DNA of 8,186 nt from Burkholderiales bacterium (GTDB lineage Bacteria; Pseudomonadota; Gammaproteobacteria; Burkholderiales; Burkholderiaceae_C): contig CANFYD010000144.1 in the NCBI GenBank assembly GCA_947450745.1, forward strand, positions 1 through 8,186, read 5' to 3'. Below are positions 6,519-8,186 of this stretch, one piece after another. The notes beneath the pieces are model-generated. The model had not been told where the DNA came from and did no database searches. It worked only from the letters and a program-made list of their open reading frames with translations. A program made the position numbers and the translations under genes. Each line of letters begins with the position of its first letter. The first letter of the stretch is position 1.

Positions 6519-7175
6519 ATGGCCACAAAAAAGCCGCCCCGCCGCACTGCCGAGCGCATTCTGGAAGTCGCACTGGAGCTGTTCAACCGCTTCGGCGAGC
6601 CGAACGTTTCGACCACCCTGATTTCGGCCGAAATGCGCATCAGCCCCGGCAATTTGTACTACCACTACCCGGCCAAGGACGAATTGATCAACGCCCTGTT
6701 CAAGCGCTACGAGACGGCGCTGAACAAATTGCTGGCCGCCGCCGACAGCGTTCGCCATGTGGAAGACGCCTGGCTGTTTTTTCACATGCTGTACGAGCTG
6801 ATCTGGAAGCACCGCTTTCTGTACCGCGACCTGAACGACCTGCTGTCCAAGAATCGGCGACTGGAGCTGGACTTCCAGCGCGTGATGGCCAGCAAAGAAC
6901 AAGCGGTGCGTCAAGTGCTGGCGGGCCTGAAATACGGCGGCGTGTTGAGCATGAGCGCGCGCGAAGCCGGGCCCTGCGCCGACTCGATGGTGGTGCTGTT
7001 GAGCTATTGGCTCAGCTTTGAATATGTGCGCGACCCGCGCCACGCGCTCGAACCCGAGTTGGCCGGTGCCGCCCTGATGCGCGGCGCGTTCCATCTGCTG
7101 AGCCTGTTGCTGCCCTATCTGGAGCCGGTCTCGAAGGAGCATCTATTTGCTCTGGCGGGCAAATACCAAACCTGA
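6519..7175 (+). CDS. TetR/AcrR family transcriptional regulator
   Basis: Probable one-component repressor of 218 aa. The N-terminal DNA-binding domain starts with RRTAERILEVALELFNRFG (8-26); the helix-turn-helix covers about residues 32-51 and ends in the family hallmark GNLYYHYPAKDEL (44-56). The C-terminal ligand/dimer domain is all-helical and contains WLFFHMLYELIWKHRFLYRDLNDLLSK split over about residues 85-111; a hydrophobic end (LLSLLLPYLEPV) follows. The RDLNDLLSKN stretch recurs in a set of proteobacterial TetR proteins that I recall as conserved but of unknown ligand. The gene diverges from the ABC operon and is followed 13 nt later by the TPR gene, so it may regulate both. The effector cannot be read from sequence. 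The start at 6519 is chosen on homology and the AGGAGA site. Confidence 0.92.
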   Translation: MATKKPPRRTAERILEVALELFNRFGEPNVSTTLISAEMRISPGNLYYHYPAKDELINALFKRYETALNKLLAAADSVRHVEDAWLFFHMLYELIWKHRFLYRDLNDLLSKNRRLELDFQRVMASKEQAVRQVLAGLKYGGVLSMSAREAGPCADSMVVLLSYWLSFEYVRDPRHALEPELAGAALMRGAFHLLSLLLPYLEPVSKEHLFALAGKYQT

Positions 7176-7177
7176 AC

Positions 7178-7189
7178 TGGTGATCACCA
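7178..7189. repeat. Perfect 12-bp palindrome at the tetR/TPR junction
   Basis: TGGTGATCACCA reads the same on both strands and fills the 13-nt gap between the tetR stop and the TPR start, its last A being the first base of the TPR ATG. It occupies the place where a ribosome site should be and could hide the start codon in RNA or serve as a small protein site. It may also be chance, as TGATCA-centred palindromes are common. Confidence 0.6.
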
Positions 7190-7962
7190 TGGCCTCATGG
7201 ACTCCCTTCCCCTACGACAACGAACCCTTTCGGTACACGGCGGCGAGCCTGAAAAGGAAATGGCCGCGTTTGCATGCCGGCGACGCGGAGCCCTGGCCCC
7301 CCGATGCCGCCGTGGTGCAGGCCTGGAGGCTGTTCCATGCGGGTGAATTTCAAGCCGCTTTCGAGGCCGGCCTGGCAGCCGGCCCCGCCGGTGTTTGCGT
7401 GGCCAACAAGTCACAGGCGCTCTATGCCAACTATCTGGAGCCCAGGGAAAAAGCCAAGCTGGAGATGTTTCTGGACGTGGCGCAGCGGGCCGAAAGCCAA
7501 CAAGCGGCGACACCGACCAACCCGAATGCTTTTTACTGGCGAGCCTATGCGCTCGGCCGCTACGGCCAGGGCATCAGCATTGCCAAGGCCTTGGCTCAGG
7601 GTTTGGGCAGCAAGGTCAAGACCGCCCTTGAAACCACCATCGCCTTGGCCCCTCGGCATGCCGACGCCCACATTGCGCTGGGTGCTTTTCATTCTGAAGT
7701 GATCGCCAAGGTGGGCAAATTGCTGGGCCGCACCCAGGGTGCCGACTGCGCCACCGGCTTGCAAATGTTCGAGCAAGCCATGGCCTTGAATCCCGGCAGC
7801 GCCATCGCCATGATCGAGCGCGCCAATGGTCTGGTGATGCTGGAAGGGGACAAGCGCATGAAGCAAGCCGAAGCGCTCTACGCCGACGCTGCCGCTTGCG
7901 CTCCGCTGGACGCCGTCGAGTGCTTGGAGATTGAGATGGCGCGTGCCGAGTTGGCGCAGTAG
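7189..7962 (+). CDS. TPR-like helical repeat protein of unknown function
   Basis: A 257-aa protein without signal peptide or membrane segment, so probably cytoplasmic. It reads as a tetratricopeptide-type helical array: AWRLFHAGEFQAAFEAGLAAG (45-65), NAFYWRAYALGRYGQGIS (113-130), ALETTIALAPRHADAHIALGAFH (146-168) and MFEQAMALNPGSAIAMIERANG (193-214), the last two with the A-L-x-P/N-P ending of TPR units. The central ALGRYGQGISIAKALAQGL is a distinctive block that faintly recalls the regulator-of-microtubule-dynamics (RMDN) TPR group; this is memory, not a search. It follows tetR by 13 nt on the same strand and is probably co-transcribed. The ATG at 7189 has no good ribosome site; the in-frame TTG at 7147 inside tetR would add 14 unconvincing residues. 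No catalytic motif is visible, and I do not assign a function. Confidence 0.8.
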   Translation: MASWTPFPYDNEPFRYTAASLKRKWPRLHAGDAEPWPPDAAVVQAWRLFHAGEFQAAFEAGLAAGPAGVCVANKSQALYANYLEPREKAKLEMFLDVAQRAESQQAATPTNPNAFYWRAYALGRYGQGISIAKALAQGLGSKVKTALETTIALAPRHADAHIALGAFHSEVIAKVGKLLGRTQGADCATGLQMFEQAMALNPGSAIAMIERANGLVMLEGDKRMKQAEALYADAAACAPLDAVECLEIEMARAELAQ

Positions 7963-7986
7963 CGCGTGTCACGGCCTGTGCACGCG
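7963..7986 (+). terminator. Stem-loop directly after the TPR stop codon, possible terminator
   Basis: Starting at the base after the TAG, CGCGTG-t-CAC pairs with GTG-CACGCG around a five-base loop GGCCT: nine base pairs, mostly G-C, with one bulged T at 7969. The position suggests a transcription end or 3' stabiliser for the tetR-TPR transcript. No T-run follows, so it is not a classical intrinsic terminator. Confidence 0.45.
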
Positions 7987-8186
7987 GAGGCACTCAGCCG
8001 AACCCTAAGAGCACCATTCGCACACCAATATCCGGCGCCGAAAAGGATATAGAGAATTTTTTACAACGCGGGTTTACCGCTACTTTAATTAAGTCAGTAT
8101 TAATAAAACGAATATTTCAAGGGTTATCACCCTCCTAATTTACCGGTACCCATGCCCGCAACTCGGTCTTTAACGTCTAGCATTCG
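7987..8186. other. Right-end intergenic region, becoming AT-rich
   Basis: No gene can be recognised here. Base composition changes sharply: in 8051-8140 only 29 of 90 bases are G or C, against clearly more than half elsewhere in the window. It holds an inverted repeat (ATATCC 8028-8033 / GGATAT 8045-8050) followed by a T6 run at 8057-8062, short palindromes TTAATTAA (8085-8092) and TATTAATA (8098-8105), a small hairpin AGGGT-TATC-ACCCT (8120-8133), and TTTACCG twice (8073-8079, 8139-8145). An ATG at 8152 opens a frame that is still open at the edge after 11 codons, too short to judge. Confidence 0.6.
8060..8089 (+). promoter_or_regulatory. Candidate sigma70 promoter pointing out of the right edge
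   Basis: TTTACA (8060-8065) matches the -35 consensus at five of six bases, and TTTAAT (8084-8089) matches the -10 at five of six, with an 18-nt spacer. The T-rich tract just upstream could help as an UP-like element. Transcription would start near 8096 and run toward a gene beyond the window. In such AT-rich DNA, chance matches are frequent, so this stays tentative. Confidence 0.4.

Noticed and set aside
6401..6652. N-terminal extension of the ABC ATPase by 84 residues.
   Set aside because: The extra part lies across the divergent promoter and inside tetR, and family homology begins only after the ATG at 6400.
7967..7982. Sigma54-like motif TGTCACG-N4-GTGCA after the TPR gene.
   Set aside because: The spacing fits, but the nearly invariant GG of the -24 element is broken, and the bases are explained by the stem-loop at 7963-7986.
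8152..8186. ATG at 8152 as the start of a gene leaving the window.
   Set aside because: Only 11 codons are visible, there is no clear ribosome site and no recognisable peptide, so it cannot be supported.
1..8186. CRISPR arrays, tRNA or rRNA genes, insertion sequences, phage or toxin-antitoxin genes.
   Set aside because: I saw no spaced direct repeats, no tRNA-like cloverleaf, no transposase or integrase motifs and no terminal inverted repeats of a mobile element.

Overview
The window looks like ordinary chromosomal DNA of a GC-rich betaproteobacterium, most likely Burkholderiales (Comamonadaceae or a Rubrivivax/Leptothrix-like relative). The evidence is the order ABC ATPase - ABC-2 permease - BolA/IbaG - hisG - hisD - hisC - hisB - hisH, the short (HisZ-dependent) type of HisG, and the protein sequences. 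This is inference from protein character and gene order; no database search was possible.

Layout. From 1 to about 4275 the minus strand carries a tightly packed histidine biosynthesis operon, transcribed right to left: hisG, hisD, hisC, hisB and the start of hisH, which runs off the left edge. Every junction inside it overlaps by 1 to 8 nt, so translational coupling is likely. Upstream on the same strand, after a 101-nt gap, is a small BolA-family gene of the IbaG type (4377-4631). Beyond a further 48 nt lies a two-gene ABC-2 exporter: permease 4680-5450 and ATPase 5447-6400. A 118-nt divergent promoter region (6401-6518) separates the ATPase from two plus-strand genes: a TetR-family regulator (6519-7175) and a TPR-type protein of unknown function (7189-7962). 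The last 224 nt hold no recognisable gene. They start with a strong stem-loop directly after the TPR stop codon and pass into an unusually AT-rich stretch with a plausible sigma70 promoter pointing out of the window.

How the genes work together. HisG makes phosphoribosyl-ATP from ATP and PRPP. HisH supplies ammonia to HisF (outside the window) for imidazole glycerol phosphate. HisB dehydrates that product, HisC transaminates it, and HisD carries out the last two oxidations to histidine. The BolA/IbaG protein is a probable monothiol-glutaredoxin partner in Fe-S handling. The exporter's substrate is unknown, and the divergent TetR protein is the obvious candidate regulator of it and of itself.

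Points worth a second look: a glutamine-rich N-terminal extension on HisB; no murA between bolA and hisG, where related genomes usually carry it; a two-step dyad in the divergent promoter that could be the TetR operator; a perfect 12-bp palindrome at the tetR/TPR junction; and the structured AT-rich right end. I found no convincing new multi-gene system.
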